Source of the DNA: Trichococcus shcherbakoviae
Lineage (GTDB): Bacteria; Bacillota; Bacilli; Lactobacillales; Aerococcaceae
DNA: 64,000 nt
Direction of reading: 5' to 3'
Assembly (NCBI RefSeq): GCF_963666195.1
Contig: NZ_OY762653.1
Span: 1,054,001-1,118,000, forward strand
Each line of letters opens with the position of its first letter. Positions within the stretch are counted from its first letter, which is position 1. A program made the position numbers and the translations under genes. Positions 9,090 through 17,393 of the stretch are shown piece by piece. The notes beneath the pieces are model-generated. The model was not told the origin of the DNA, searched no databases, and saw nothing but the letters and a program-made list of their open reading frames with translations.

Positions 9090-9230
9090 GCCCAGCTCCG
9101 GTGAGGCGCACGCTCACCGAATTTCTTCGGTAATTTTCAGCCGCAACTCCGACGAGGCTGCGCTCATCGGAGTACGCAAGCGAAATGTGGTCCGAACTAC
9201 GGCGAAGGCACCGTTCACCTGAGCTGGGGC
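9090..9230. repeat. Palindrome array, ~51-bp period (CTCCGG family)
   Basis: Units begin at 9096, 9147 and 9197 (spacing 51 and 50). The best unit is CTCCGACGAG...CATCGGAG, a 27-nt hairpin. Linkers end in CCGCAA or CCGAA just before the next palindrome. The same family recurs at 20765-20860, 40263-40402 and 56749-56884. It directly abuts the AAACATG array. Confidence 0.85.
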
Positions 9231-9284
9231 CCCCGCCGGCCTCAAAACGTTCGCAAAGATAGTTACCGGACAAACAGAAAAGAC

Positions 9285-9332
9285 AAAAAAACCAGAGTGC
9301 CGCCTCGCAAAGAGACGGCCCCTGGTAGCTTT
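9285..9332 (-). terminator. Terminator of the Gfo/Idh/MocA gene
   Basis: On the minus strand CCAGGGGCCGTCTC and GAGGCGGCACTCTGG pair around TTTGC and are followed by seven T. The GCCGTCTC core resembles the terminators beside the other palindrome arrays. Confidence 0.85.
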
Positions 9333-9346
9333 CATTTTATTTCTCC

Positions 9347-10363
9347 TCAGATCATACCCGCTATCCCTGTTTCGATGATTTCCATCTGCAGCAGGGTTTC
9401 TTCGTCCTTGGTGACTTTTTCCGCACCGTTCACGATTGCGTTGTACAAATCGTCGTAGACTCTGGCGTAATCGCCTTTTTCGGAGACAACTTTCTCTTCA
9501 TTGTAGACCCCTTCATCATCCATATACGTCAGAACCCCGTAATGTTCAGGCAGGTCGACACCGAAATCGGAATTGTTCGGCATGTGGAACAGCTTCAGAT
9601 GCTCTTCTTGGCGGTCTCGGGTCTGTTTCACGAACATGCCCTTTTTGCCGTAAGCGACAAAACTCGGACGCTCTTTCAGCCTGAAGAAGCTGGATTTGAT
9701 GGAAACCTTCAGATTCTGATAATGGAAATCCAAATCGAAGTAATCGTTCATCCGGCCCGGCCCCAACAATTGGCGCACATCATAGTGGATTTTGTCCGGT
9801 TTGCCGAAATAGGAAAGGACCTGATCGATGGTATGGCTACCGATTCCGTACAGGTAGCTTGTATCCTTGGTGAAGCTGTCGATCGCTAAAGGAATTTCCG
9901 GACGATAATAATCGATGGCTATCTCGACTTCCAACAGATCGCCTAATTTGCCGCTTTCGATGACTTTCTGCGTCGTCAGGAAGTCCGAATCATAGCGTCT
10001 GTTCTGGTAACACTGGACCAGCAAGCCCTTTTCTTTCGCGTAAGCAAAAATGGCGGCCGCTTCTTCGGATGTTGCCATGAAGGGTTTTTCGACCAGTACA
10101 TTTTTGCCGTGATCCAAAGCTTGTTTGGCGAACTCGTAGTGGGAATTCGTATGCGTGCAGATGACCACCAACTGGATGTCATCATCCTCCAGCACATCCG
10201 CAATATTCCCGGTGTAGTGGATGCCCTCGATTTTTTCCCAATCACTCTTCTCCGGATTCCGGCTATAGATTGTTTTGACTTTGATGTTGCTTCTTGATAA
10301 AGAAAATGGCAGATGATAACGGTTCGTGCTTTTTCCGTTTCCGATGTATCCGATTGTCAGCAT
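9347..10363 (-). CDS. Gfo/Idh/MocA-family oxidoreductase
   Basis: A 338-residue NAD(P)-dependent dehydrogenase of sugars, inositols or related polyols. The Rossmann entry is TIGYIGNGKST near residue 3; the EKPFM motif near residue 95 carries the lysine that contacts cofactor and substrate. The second domain follows (AIDYYRPEIPLAI, GIGSHTIDQVLSYFG). Length and the YHLPF/NPEKSDW region resemble the YdgJ/YhhX subgroup. AGGAGG lies 8 nt before ATG. Monocistronic, with its own terminator. The substrate is unknown. Confidence 0.85.
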   Translation of the reverse strand: MLTIGYIGNGKSTNRYHLPFSLSRSNIKVKTIYSRNPEKSDWEKIEGIHYTGNIADVLEDDDIQLVVICTHTNSHYEFAKQALDHGKNVLVEKPFMATSEEAAAIFAYAKEKGLLVQCYQNRRYDSDFLTTQKVIESGKLGDLLEVEIAIDYYRPEIPLAIDSFTKDTSYLYGIGSHTIDQVLSYFGKPDKIHYDVRQLLGPGRMNDYFDLDFHYQNLKVSIKSSFFRLKERPSFVAYGKKGMFVKQTRDRQEEHLKLFHMPNNSDFGVDLPEHYGVLTYMDDEGVYNEEKVVSEKGDYARVYDDLYNAIVNGAEKVTKDEETLLQMEIIETGIAGMI

Positions 10364-10571
10364 ATTTTCTCCTCCTAAATGATTGTATCTTCCTCTCTAT
10401 ATTGTAGCGGTATATATCGGAATGTAAACAAATCCGGGTTGAATCGGTACAAAAGTGCGGTCTTTTTTGGTTCGGGTGCTGCCTTTTGTACCAAATGTTC
10501 AGCGCAGATTGTTCCGTTTGTGTATTTCCTGTTGCAATATTAGTGGATTTTAGTAAAGTTGAAAATAAATA

Positions 10572-10600
10572 TTGTGAGAGTCGCTCCGGCCCTGTATAAT
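10572..10600 (+). promoter_or_regulatory. Promoter of the DUF1576 gene
   Basis: TTGTGA (10572-10577), a 17-bp spacer and a perfect TATAAT (10595-10600). The predicted start is about 10607, leaving a leader of roughly 115 nt before the gene at 10722, in which I see no riboswitch fold. Confidence 0.75.
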
Positions 10601-10607
10601 TAAATGT

Positions 10608-10623
10608 AAGTTAACGTTTACAT
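10608..10623 (-). promoter_or_regulatory. cre operator (CcpA-type) at the DUF1576 promoter
   Basis: On the minus strand ATGTAAACGTTAACTT fits the full cre consensus WTGNAANCGNWNNCW. It starts one base past the expected transcription start of the promoter just upstream, the position expected for strong repression by CcpA or a LacI-type relative. Confidence 0.7.
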
Positions 10624-10721
10624 GAGTTTGTCAGCTTGGGTTCTTTCCGCAGCACTAAACAGCAATTTTCATATTTTATTTTCATTTACTAGTTTCAACA
10701 CTATAAGATTGGGGGACACTA

Positions 10722-12062
10722 ATGATACAGAAAAGACAGCCTACTATGAGTGGCGCAGAGGAACTCTACGAGCGATTAAAATTTAGGTTATTGACCGGCT
10801 TTGCCCTATTGATGGGCGGTGTGGCCTTCCTGTTCAACAGCCCACGCGAAATTTATGAAGGCAACCTCACCATACTGGCCTCTCCGGCTAATCTTTTTAC
10901 GGATTACATGGCGTTGACGAATGTCGGCGCGGCCTTGTTCAACGTTGCCTTGATGACTTTGCAGGCTCTCTGGATTGTCCGGATGGCGGATGCCAAGATT
11001 AACGGTCCGGTCATAGCCGGCATTTTGACAATTGCGGGATTCGCTTTTTTTGGCAAGAACTTATTCAATTCCATGCCAATCAGCATCGGTGCCTTCACTT
11101 ATGCAAGAGTCACAAAAGTACCGATGCACAAATCATTGCTGGCCGCCCTTTTCGGAACCGCCTTGGCACCACTGGTCAGTGAACTCTCCTTCAGCCTAGG
11201 CATCGGTCAACCCTATGGTGTGCTTCTTGGGCTGGGCGCCGGTTTCATTTCCGGCTTCCTGATCCCCCCCTTGGCGCATCATTTCGTTACCTTCACAAGA
11301 GGATTCAGCCTCTATAACGTCGGCTTCACCTGCGGCATCATCGGAACGGTCTTCATCTCTTTGATGCGCAACTTCGGCTTCGAGATCAAAACAGCAAATA
11401 TCCTTGCCAGCGGCTACAATGGCCCATTTTCAGTGCTGCTCTTTTCATTGTTCAGTGGCATGTTCCTGATTGGCTTGTGGCTCAACGGATGGAGCTTCAA
11501 GGGGTTGAAGCGAATCATGCGCCATTCGGGCCAATTGTCTACTGATTACCTGGAGCTTGGCGGTTTGGGTGCGACGCTCATCAACATGTCTTTTCTTGGA
11601 TTCCTGTCTACGACTTACATTCTTTTGATGGGGGGAGAAATCAACGGTCCCGTTTTGGGAGGAATCTTCACAGTCATAGGTTTTGGAGCCTTCGGGAAAA
11701 ACGTCAAGAATGTCCTGCCGATCCTGATTGGGGTCACTCTGATGGGCCGACTCAACTATCAGGACAATCAGTCAACCATCGTGCTGATTTCGGCACTGTT
11801 CGGTACAACCTTGGCACCTTTGGCCGGTCGCTACGGGAACATAGCGGGCATCATCGCCGGAGTCATGCATCTGACGTTGGTCATGAATATCGGCTATCTC
11901 CATGGCGGCGTCAACCTCTACAATAATGGCTTTTCGGGCGGACTTGTCGCTTCGATATTGGTTCCAATCCTGGAAGCATTTCACCTTCACCGGGCCAACC
12001 AACGGGCTTTGCGTGGGCCAGTCGATCCGGCTGATGAAGTAGAAGTGGAACACCTTAAGTAG
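10722..12062 (+). CDS. DUF1576-family integral membrane protein with internal duplication
   Basis: A 446-residue polytopic membrane protein of the DUF1576 family, no established function. Two halves are related: INGPVIAGILTIAGFAFFGK near residue 93 is echoed by INGPVLGGIFTVIGFGAFGK near residue 303, and each half later has an ALFGTALAP / ALFGTTLAP motif, suggesting inverted or tandem repeats as in secondary transporters. GGGGG lies 8 nt before ATG. The promoter has a cre site across its start, so expression probably responds to carbon supply. A substrate-transport role is inference. Confidence 0.8.
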   Translation: MIQKRQPTMSGAEELYERLKFRLLTGFALLMGGVAFLFNSPREIYEGNLTILASPANLFTDYMALTNVGAALFNVALMTLQALWIVRMADAKINGPVIAGILTIAGFAFFGKNLFNSMPISIGAFTYARVTKVPMHKSLLAALFGTALAPLVSELSFSLGIGQPYGVLLGLGAGFISGFLIPPLAHHFVTFTRGFSLYNVGFTCGIIGTVFISLMRNFGFEIKTANILASGYNGPFSVLLFSLFSGMFLIGLWLNGWSFKGLKRIMRHSGQLSTDYLELGGLGATLINMSFLGFLSTTYILLMGGEINGPVLGGIFTVIGFGAFGKNVKNVLPILIGVTLMGRLNYQDNQSTIVLISALFGTTLAPLAGRYGNIAGIIAGVMHLTLVMNIGYLHGGVNLYNNGFSGGLVASILVPILEAFHLHRANQRALRGPVDPADEVEVEHLK

Positions 12063-12094
12063 CATAAATATTCAACCAGTTTTTTAGAAGTTCA

Positions 12095-12148
12095 AAAAGA
12101 GATGCCTAACGAAAGGATTTTACTTCCTTCATTAGGCATCTCTTTTTT
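12095..12148. terminator. Bidirectional terminator
   Basis: AAAAAGAGATGCCTAACGAA pairs with the TTAGGCATCTCTTTTTT side around a 14-nt loop. It ends the DUF1576 gene and, on the other strand, overlaps the last bases of the TauE/SafE gene. Confidence 0.85.
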
Positions 12149-12887
12149 AGATGAACAGACGGATCGCAGCAATCGCGGTCATGATCATGATGATGCGTTT
12201 GTACCACACTTCGTTTATCTTCCTGACGAAAGTGATTCCCACCCAACTGCCGAATGCGATGAACGGAATCATCAGCAGCATGTACCGGAGTGTTCCCCAG
12301 GTGACGGTGCCCCACATGAAGATATGGAAAGGCAATTTCACAATGTTCATCAACAGGAAGAACCAGGCAGTTGTTCCGATCATCTTATTCTTGGAGATGT
12401 CTTGCGACAGCAAATAGACGTTGAAAATTGGCCCCGCCGCATTCCCGACCATCGATGAAAAACCGCTGACAGCCCCAACCATCCAGTGGAAGATTGGATT
12501 TTTCGGAAGCTGTAAAACTCTTTTGGTCACCTCTCTGTAGACCAACAGCCCCAAGCAAATCAACACGACGATACCCAATAAAGCTTTAAACTGCTTGTCA
12601 TCGAGATAATTGCCTGTGATGGCTCCTATGGCGATACCAATTACGGCTGCGGGCAACAATTTCAGGACGTCACTGAATTTACCTTGTTTGCCGTACTGAA
12701 AGATGGCGATAAGATCCCCTAGCATCAGCATCGGCAACATAATGCCGGCTGACGCCTTACCTCCGAACAAAACCGCAACGAGTGCCACTGCCGGTATTGT
12801 CGCACCTTGTATGCCTGTTTTCGAAAAACCGATGATGATCGCGGCAATGATCAACATTACCCATTCAATCCCGTTCAAACCCAACAT
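12147..12887 (-). CDS. Sulfite exporter TauE/SafE family permease
   Basis: A 246-residue protein with about eight hydrophobic segments of the TauE/SafE (formerly DUF81) family, which move small anions such as sulfite, sulfoacetate or organosulfur compounds. The two half-repeats are visible as FSKTGIQGATIPAVALVAVL near residue 22 and FSSMVGNAAGPIFNVYLL near residue 143. GGAGGGGGG lies upstream of ATG. Monocistronic, sharing a terminator with the convergent DUF1576 gene. Substrate unknown. Confidence 0.85.
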   Translation of the reverse strand: MLGLNGIEWVMLIIAAIIIGFSKTGIQGATIPAVALVAVLFGGKASAGIMLPMLMLGDLIAIFQYGKQGKFSDVLKLLPAAVIGIAIGAITGNYLDDKQFKALLGIVVLICLGLLVYREVTKRVLQLPKNPIFHWMVGAVSGFSSMVGNAAGPIFNVYLLSQDISKNKMIGTTAWFFLLMNIVKLPFHIFMWGTVTWGTLRYMLLMIPFIAFGSWVGITFVRKINEVWYKRIIMIMTAIAAIRLFI

Positions 12888-13321
12888 TCTGTAACCCCCC
12901 CTCCAACGATTCTTTCATTTTACCGATTATCCCCAAAAATGACAATGACTCAGAGACCACAATCCAGAAAACGCTTAATCACCTCGGTTACTAGAAAAAA
13001 GTACGTGTGAATTGGGTTTGGCGGTCATCCAAACCTCGCAATCAACAACAAAAAGTGTTAAAATGTAACCAAAGACTTATGACCACAATGACTGTTCCCT
13101 CCACCATCGCTCTTCAACGAGCCCACTTGCTTCATAACCATTTTTGTAACCGCCTTCACCGCTGCGCTTCTAACGACTTTGCAAGATATTCCCACATCCG
13201 ATAGACTTTCTGAAACGTGTTCGCCCCTGCTTCAGGATGGCCTTTCCTTGTGTATTTTTCAGATCCATCACCTTTCTTGCGCCCAAAACTCAAAAAAAAT
13301 CTGTAAAGGGTGTGACACACC
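12888..13321. other. 434-bp intergenic stretch without recognised gene
   Basis: This gap between two divergent genes holds no convincing reading frame with a ribosome site. It should contain the promoters of the TauE/SafE gene and the ROK regulator gene, but I could not pick a clear -35/-10 pair or operator. Confidence 0.5.
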
Positions 13322-14479
13322 ATGATCGTCAACCGTAACACAATCAGGGAACAGAACGAAACCATCGTTTTGACAGCAATCATCAATCATCCCAATACCT
13401 CAAGAGCGGCCATCTCTCATGATTCCGGACTCAATAAGGCAACCGTATCTGAAATTGTCAAAAAACTGCTTAAGGAAAAACTTGTCGTCGAACTCGGGAC
13501 AGGTCAAAGTTCTGTTGTTGGCGGGAGAAAACCGGTGTTGTTGAAGGTGAATGCGAATGGCGGATACGCGATGAGTTTGACCATTACACAAACAAAGATT
13601 TCTTCTCTCGTCTGCAATCTTCAAGGCAGAATCGTCGCGCATTATGATTTGGTCAGAAAAGTGGAGGCCAGCAATATCATCGACAGCATCGAGGAAGTGG
13701 TCGTCTACCACAGGAAGAATCTCAATAAGACGCCATTTCGCTTCGTGGGTATTGTTGTCTCTATCGACGGCTTTGTGCATGAAGATGAGATAGTAGCATC
13801 AACTAACAAAATGTTAGAGCATCTGACCGCCAAACATCTAGAGAGCGACGCAATCAACTGCCCGATTTTCCTGGAGAACCAGAATAATCTAGCGGTGATT
13901 GCCGAAGCTGTATTCGCCCATTCTCCGGGGAATATCATCAGTATCGATCTGGATGAAGGCATCGGTTCCGGCATCTTGCTGCAGAACCGGTTGTTCCGAA
14001 GCAAAAACAGCTTGGCGGGCAATCTGGGGCACACGATCCTCTATCCATTCGGGAAAGACTGCGACTGCGGCAAACAAGGCTGCCTGAACCAATATTGTTC
14101 AACGAGTGCTTTGGTTGCGGAAATCAGGGACCTCAAGAAGGCTCCCGCACTTAAGCTTGCCGATCTGATTACCTTGTATAAAACAGGCGATGCAGATGCC
14201 AAAAATGTAGTGGAACATCTCGTGCTGCATATGAGCATCGCGATCAGCAATGTCGTCAGTCTGTTCGATCCGGAAAAAGTCTATCTGAATGGCGACCTCT
14301 TCCGTGCATTGCCGGAATGTGTGACAGCAATCCAAACGGAATTGAACCGGAAGTCCGGACAAAACGTTCCGGTGAGTTTGTCCACACTGGGGGAAAACGG
14401 CGCACTTTTGGGCGGTATCGCATTGGCACTCCAGCATTTCTTCCAGGTTCTGCAATTGCAGTTGCATTTTGAAGATTGA
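13322..14479 (+). CDS. ROK-family transcriptional repressor (NagC/XylR-like)
   Basis: A 385-residue DNA-binding regulator. An N-terminal winged helix-turn-helix (residues ~18-60, SRAAISHDSGLNKATVSEIV) is joined to a ROK sugar-kinase-like sensor domain. The ROK zinc site CDCGKQGCLNQYC lies near residue 243, and IDLDEGIGSGI and GNLGHTI are the ROK signature segments. Such proteins release their operators on binding a sugar or sugar phosphate. AAAGGG lies 11 nt before ATG. It is followed by a terminator and then an MFS gene in the same direction, a possible target (inference). Confidence 0.88.
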   Translation: MIVNRNTIREQNETIVLTAIINHPNTSRAAISHDSGLNKATVSEIVKKLLKEKLVVELGTGQSSVVGGRKPVLLKVNANGGYAMSLTITQTKISSLVCNLQGRIVAHYDLVRKVEASNIIDSIEEVVVYHRKNLNKTPFRFVGIVVSIDGFVHEDEIVASTNKMLEHLTAKHLESDAINCPIFLENQNNLAVIAEAVFAHSPGNIISIDLDEGIGSGILLQNRLFRSKNSLAGNLGHTILYPFGKDCDCGKQGCLNQYCSTSALVAEIRDLKKAPALKLADLITLYKTGDADAKNVVEHLVLHMSIAISNVVSLFDPEKVYLNGDLFRALPECVTAIQTELNRKSGQNVPVSLSTLGENGALLGGIALALQHFFQVLQLQLHFED

Positions 14480-14517
14480 ATTTTCGGATGAATGGAGCCG
14501 AAAATCCGCCTCTTTCT

Positions 14518-14554
14518 GTCGTCACATCCTCACGGGTGTGACGTTTTTTTTGAC
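14518..14554 (+). terminator. Terminator of the ROK gene
   Basis: GTCGTCACA and TGTGACG pair around TCCTCACGGG and are followed by TTTTTTTT. Confidence 0.85.
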
Positions 14555-14716
14555 ACTCCCTTGCTTTTTGTTGATTATTAATATAAGATTTTATATAAAT
14601 AAACATGTATCCGGTTTCGTGAAACGACATTCCATACTGTGGAATGCCTTTTTGTTATATGGAAAACCTGGCATGAATCACATTTTACTTATCACGATGT
14701 AGAGAGGAACTATTAT

Positions 14717-15955
14717 ATGACCTTACGCCACTATCTATCTTTTTTATCTGCGGCCTTTTTGATCATGGCCATGTACATTGCCGGAAATGCGGTTGGTTTC
14801 TTCGTTGAGCCGATTACCATGGAATTAGGCTTCACTCGCAGTGCTTTTTCGCTTTACATCAGCCTGTCGACTTTGACCGGCGTCTTCGTGCTTCCCCTGA
14901 TCGGACAATTTCTACCTAAATTTGGCGCAAAGCGCTTACTGATCGGAGGAGGACTCTGGGTTTCGCTTGGATTTGTTTGGTTGGCATTTGCCACCCATTT
15001 ATGGCAATTTTATCTAGGAGGCATCTTCCTCGGTCTATTCATGATGCCAATCACCATGTTTCTGGCGATTTTGTTGATTAATAATTGGTTCACCGCCAAA
15101 AAAGGATTGATGATGGGCTTATTGAATGCCTCCGGAGGACTTGCGGGAGCCATCGTTTCGATGATCATGCCGACATTTCTGGATAATTTCGGTTGGCGCA
15201 TGGGTTATTTTTTGATTGCAGGACTTTTCGCGCTCTTAACTGTCCCGAACGCCCTCTTTTTGTTGGTGGAAAATCCAGGTAGTATCGGCCTGAACGCTTA
15301 TGGGGATGAACTGTCCGCTCAAACCCAAAACAATGAACCTATACATGCTCTGTCCATCCCTTATGAAGAAGCCAAAAAGATGAAATCGTTTTACATCCTA
15401 TTCATAGGCATTTTCCTTTCCGCTTTCGGAGGCGGAATGATGCAACATCTGCCGGCGCACTTTAGTGGCCTGGAGTTCACATCCGGACAGGTCGGCTCGT
15501 TGTTCTCGCTCGTCATGGCTGGCATGATCATCGCCAACATTTCGGTGGGAGCCCTCAATGATAAAATCGATTCGACCATCACGCTTACAGTTGTTGTTGT
15601 CTGCATGGTGATTGCCTTGTTCTTCCTTGCGACCACCCGCTCTTTCCTGGCCTTGTCGATCGTCATGTTCATCCTCGCGTTCGGACTCGGTGGACCAGCG
15701 GTGTTGACACCATTGGTCGTGAGCGAAGTCTTCGGTATCGGGGATTACCCGCGTATCTGGTCCATCCTTGGTATGGCGCCTTCCATAGGGATGTCCATCT
15801 CCGGCCCGCTTTGGGGAGCTGTTTATGACGTAACTGGCTCATATGCAATCGGCATGTATGCGATGATGGGCTTGGCCATAATCTACGGCATCTGTTACCT
15901 TTTTGCATTGAAAAATGGCCCGTTAAAACAGCCACTTAACGTAACCAGCATCTAA
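14717..15955 (+). CDS. MFS transporter, monocarboxylate/OFA-like
   Basis: A 412-residue protein with twelve predicted hydrophobic segments. The N-terminal half (NAVGFFVEPITMELGFTRSA, and NWFTAKKGLMMGLLNASGG in loop 4-5) resembles the oxalate/formate antiporter and monocarboxylate-type MFS group. ATG at 14717 is chosen because AGAGGA lies 8 nt upstream; the longer frame from 14639 has no ribosome site. It follows the ROK gene after a terminator, so it is probably a separate unit. The group II intron lies 8 bp past the stop codon on the opposite strand. Substrate unknown. Confidence 0.82.
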   Translation: MTLRHYLSFLSAAFLIMAMYIAGNAVGFFVEPITMELGFTRSAFSLYISLSTLTGVFVLPLIGQFLPKFGAKRLLIGGGLWVSLGFVWLAFATHLWQFYLGGIFLGLFMMPITMFLAILLINNWFTAKKGLMMGLLNASGGLAGAIVSMIMPTFLDNFGWRMGYFLIAGLFALLTVPNALFLLVENPGSIGLNAYGDELSAQTQNNEPIHALSIPYEEAKKMKSFYILFIGIFLSAFGGGMMQHLPAHFSGLEFTSGQVGSLFSLVMAGMIIANISVGALNDKIDSTITLTVVVVCMVIALFFLATTRSFLALSIVMFILAFGLGGPAVLTPLVVSEVFGIGDYPRIWSILGMAPSIGMSISGPLWGAVYDVTGSYAIGMYAMMGLAIIYGICYLFALKNGPLKQPLNVTSI

Positions 15956-15964
15956 AATCAGGTA

Positions 15965-16034
15965 ATCGAGTAGGAGGAGCCAAAGGCTCCGACCTCTCAC
16001 ACCACCGTGCGTACGGTTCCGTACACGGCGGTTC
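15965..16034 (-). ncRNA. Group II intron domains V and VI
   Basis: Domain V is 16034-16000 on the minus strand: GAACCGCCGTGTACG, a GAAC-type tip, then CGTACGCACGGTGGTG. Domain VI follows (TCGGAGCCTTTGGCTCC) and ends in CTACTCGAT. These are the catalytic core and branch-site region of the ribozyme. The same sequence occurs at 45321-45390. Confidence 0.85.
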
Positions 16035-16479
16035 AATAACTTAAGTATCTACGCTGGTATAGTTGATTGAGGTCTTTCAGACCCCAACTAGCCAGCCTTT
16101 TTTTGTTAATGGCCCGGTGAATGGTCTGGTTCTTAGACATTCTCCAGTAGCCTTTACGGGAATTCGCAACTTTCCAAGCTTCTTCTCTATCAATGCCATA
16201 ACGCATCAATCCGTAGAAGCGGGTAGAGACTCTTTTCCATCTCTTCCAAATTAGCTGCCTTAGTCGATGATTCAGCCATTGAGCCGTTTCCCTGATAAAG
16301 TTTTTCATATCACCAATGCCATAGTAGTTTATCCATCCTTGCGTATACTGATTGATTTCTTTTACTATGTCTTGAAAGGTTCCTGGTCGTTTCCGACTGG
16401 TTAGCTGTTTTAATCGTTTTCGGAATTTCTGTTTAGCCGTCTTATGTGGACGGCTTCTGACTTTCCCATCGTTTTCCAA
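16033..16479 (-). CDS. ltrA: Group II intron maturase (second half, -1 frame)
   Basis: This frame encodes the maturase (domain X / GIIM) half of the intron protein: KEINQYTQGWINYYG, then RLRQLIWKRWK and the C-terminal LNQLYQRRYLSY. Its first four codons (from TTG at 16479) are not family sequence; similarity begins at GKVRSRPHKTAKQ, exactly where a -1 shift from the upstream frame would enter. I therefore read it as the 3' part of a single 453-residue reverse transcriptase-maturase made by frameshifting, not as an independent gene. A fixed frameshift mutation is the alternative. Confidence 0.8.
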   Translation of the reverse strand: MENDGKVRSRPHKTAKQKFRKRLKQLTSRKRPGTFQDIVKEINQYTQGWINYYGIGDMKNFIRETAQWLNHRLRQLIWKRWKRVSTRFYGLMRYGIDREEAWKVANSRKGYWRMSKNQTIHRAINKKRLASWGLKDLNQLYQRRYLSY

Positions 16480-17393
16480 ATGGTGAACCCAAGGAATTTA
16501 GCACTACCTGGGGTAGTGACTTTACTCTTATCGGTATTCACCGTCAGTTTCAGTTTCTTCTCAAGGAAGGTAGTGACACTAGCTAGCACCCGTTCTCCCG
16601 CACGAGGAGTCTTGGTGTATATGCAGAAATCATCCGCATAACGAACGAAGCGATGGCCACGTTTTTCCAATTCCCTATCCAGCTGATTGAGATAGATATT
16701 GGCTAATAGCGGGGAAATTACCCCTCCTTGAGGGGTGCCTTTGTAGGATTGGATAAACACATCCTGTTCCATGATGCCAGAACGAAGAAAACTCCAGATT
16801 AACTTCAGTACAATCTCGTCTTGTATGAATTCCCTCAGATACACCATCAGTTTTTGATGATTGACTGTATCGAAATAATTCTTCAAGTCACAATCGACGA
16901 TTGTTTTGTATCCTTCTTCAATGTATTTCTCAGCTTGTTTAATTGCATCATGCGCGCTTCTTCCTTTTCGAAAACCGAAACTATACCTGGAAAAGTTTGG
17001 GTCAAACAGCGGTTCAATTATCTGTAAGATAGCCTGTTGAACAACTCTATCTCTCACTACAGGAATTCCCAGATTACGCATACTGCCATTTTCCTTGGGT
17101 ATGGATACCCGCTTGACCGGTTGTGGCTTGTAGGTCCCATCCAACAATTTTGCAATGATCGCCTTTTGGTACTTGCCCATATGTTCATCTATTTCCTGAA
17201 CCGTGATGCCATCAATACCTGCAGCGCCTTTGTTTTTGTAGACTTTCTCGCAGGCAATGACTAAATTCCTTGGTGTTGCGATTCTCTCGATTAACGTGAT
17301 ACCATCTTGTTTCTTCATATCCATGCTGTATCTCTCTACGCTTCTCCATATCTCTTTCGTTTCCAACTTATCCCTTCTGGAGATAGCCGCCAT
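16410..17393 (-). CDS. ltrA: Group II intron reverse transcriptase (first half, 0 frame)
   Basis: The 327-codon frame carries RT motifs RT0-RT7: AAGIDGITVQEIDEHM, RDRVVQQAILQIIEPLFDP, FGFRKGRSAHDAIKQA, the GTPQGGVISPLLANIYL motif and the catalytic YADD in VRYADDFCIYT. With its maturase half it would promote intron splicing and reverse-transcribe the intron into new terminator sites. After KFLGFTIWKTMGK the frame runs into unrelated residues and stops at 16410. The -1 frame continues the protein from GKVRSRPHK. ATG at 17393 lacks a strong ribosome site, so the exact start is uncertain. Confidence 0.85.
   Translation of the reverse strand: MAAISRRDKLETKEIWRSVERYSMDMKKQDGITLIERIATPRNLVIACEKVYKNKGAAGIDGITVQEIDEHMGKYQKAIIAKLLDGTYKPQPVKRVSIPKENGSMRNLGIPVVRDRVVQQAILQIIEPLFDPNFSRYSFGFRKGRSAHDAIKQAEKYIEEGYKTIVDCDLKNYFDTVNHQKLMVYLREFIQDEIVLKLIWSFLRSGIMEQDVFIQSYKGTPQGGVISPLLANIYLNQLDRELEKRGHRFVRYADDFCIYTKTPRAGERVLASVTTFLEKKLKLTVNTDKSKVTTPGSAKFLGFTIWKTMGKSEAVHIRRLNRNSEND
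16435..16467 (-). promoter_or_regulatory. Candidate -1 programmed frameshift signal in the intron protein gene
   Basis: On the minus strand the 0 frame reads ATG GGA AAG, so G GGA AAG (16467-16461) is a canonical X XXY YYZ slippery heptamer. A 5-nt spacer (TCAGA) leads to a perfect 7-bp hairpin, AGCCGTC / GACGGCT with a 7-nt loop (16455-16435). Slipping back one base gives GGG AAA GTC, which enters the maturase frame exactly. The same signal is present in copy 2 at 47241-47209. Confidence 0.7.

Noticed and set aside
8909-9133. 74-codon frame on the plus strand
   Set aside because: It only translates the 51-bp repeats, whose length is divisible by three, and has no ribosome site.
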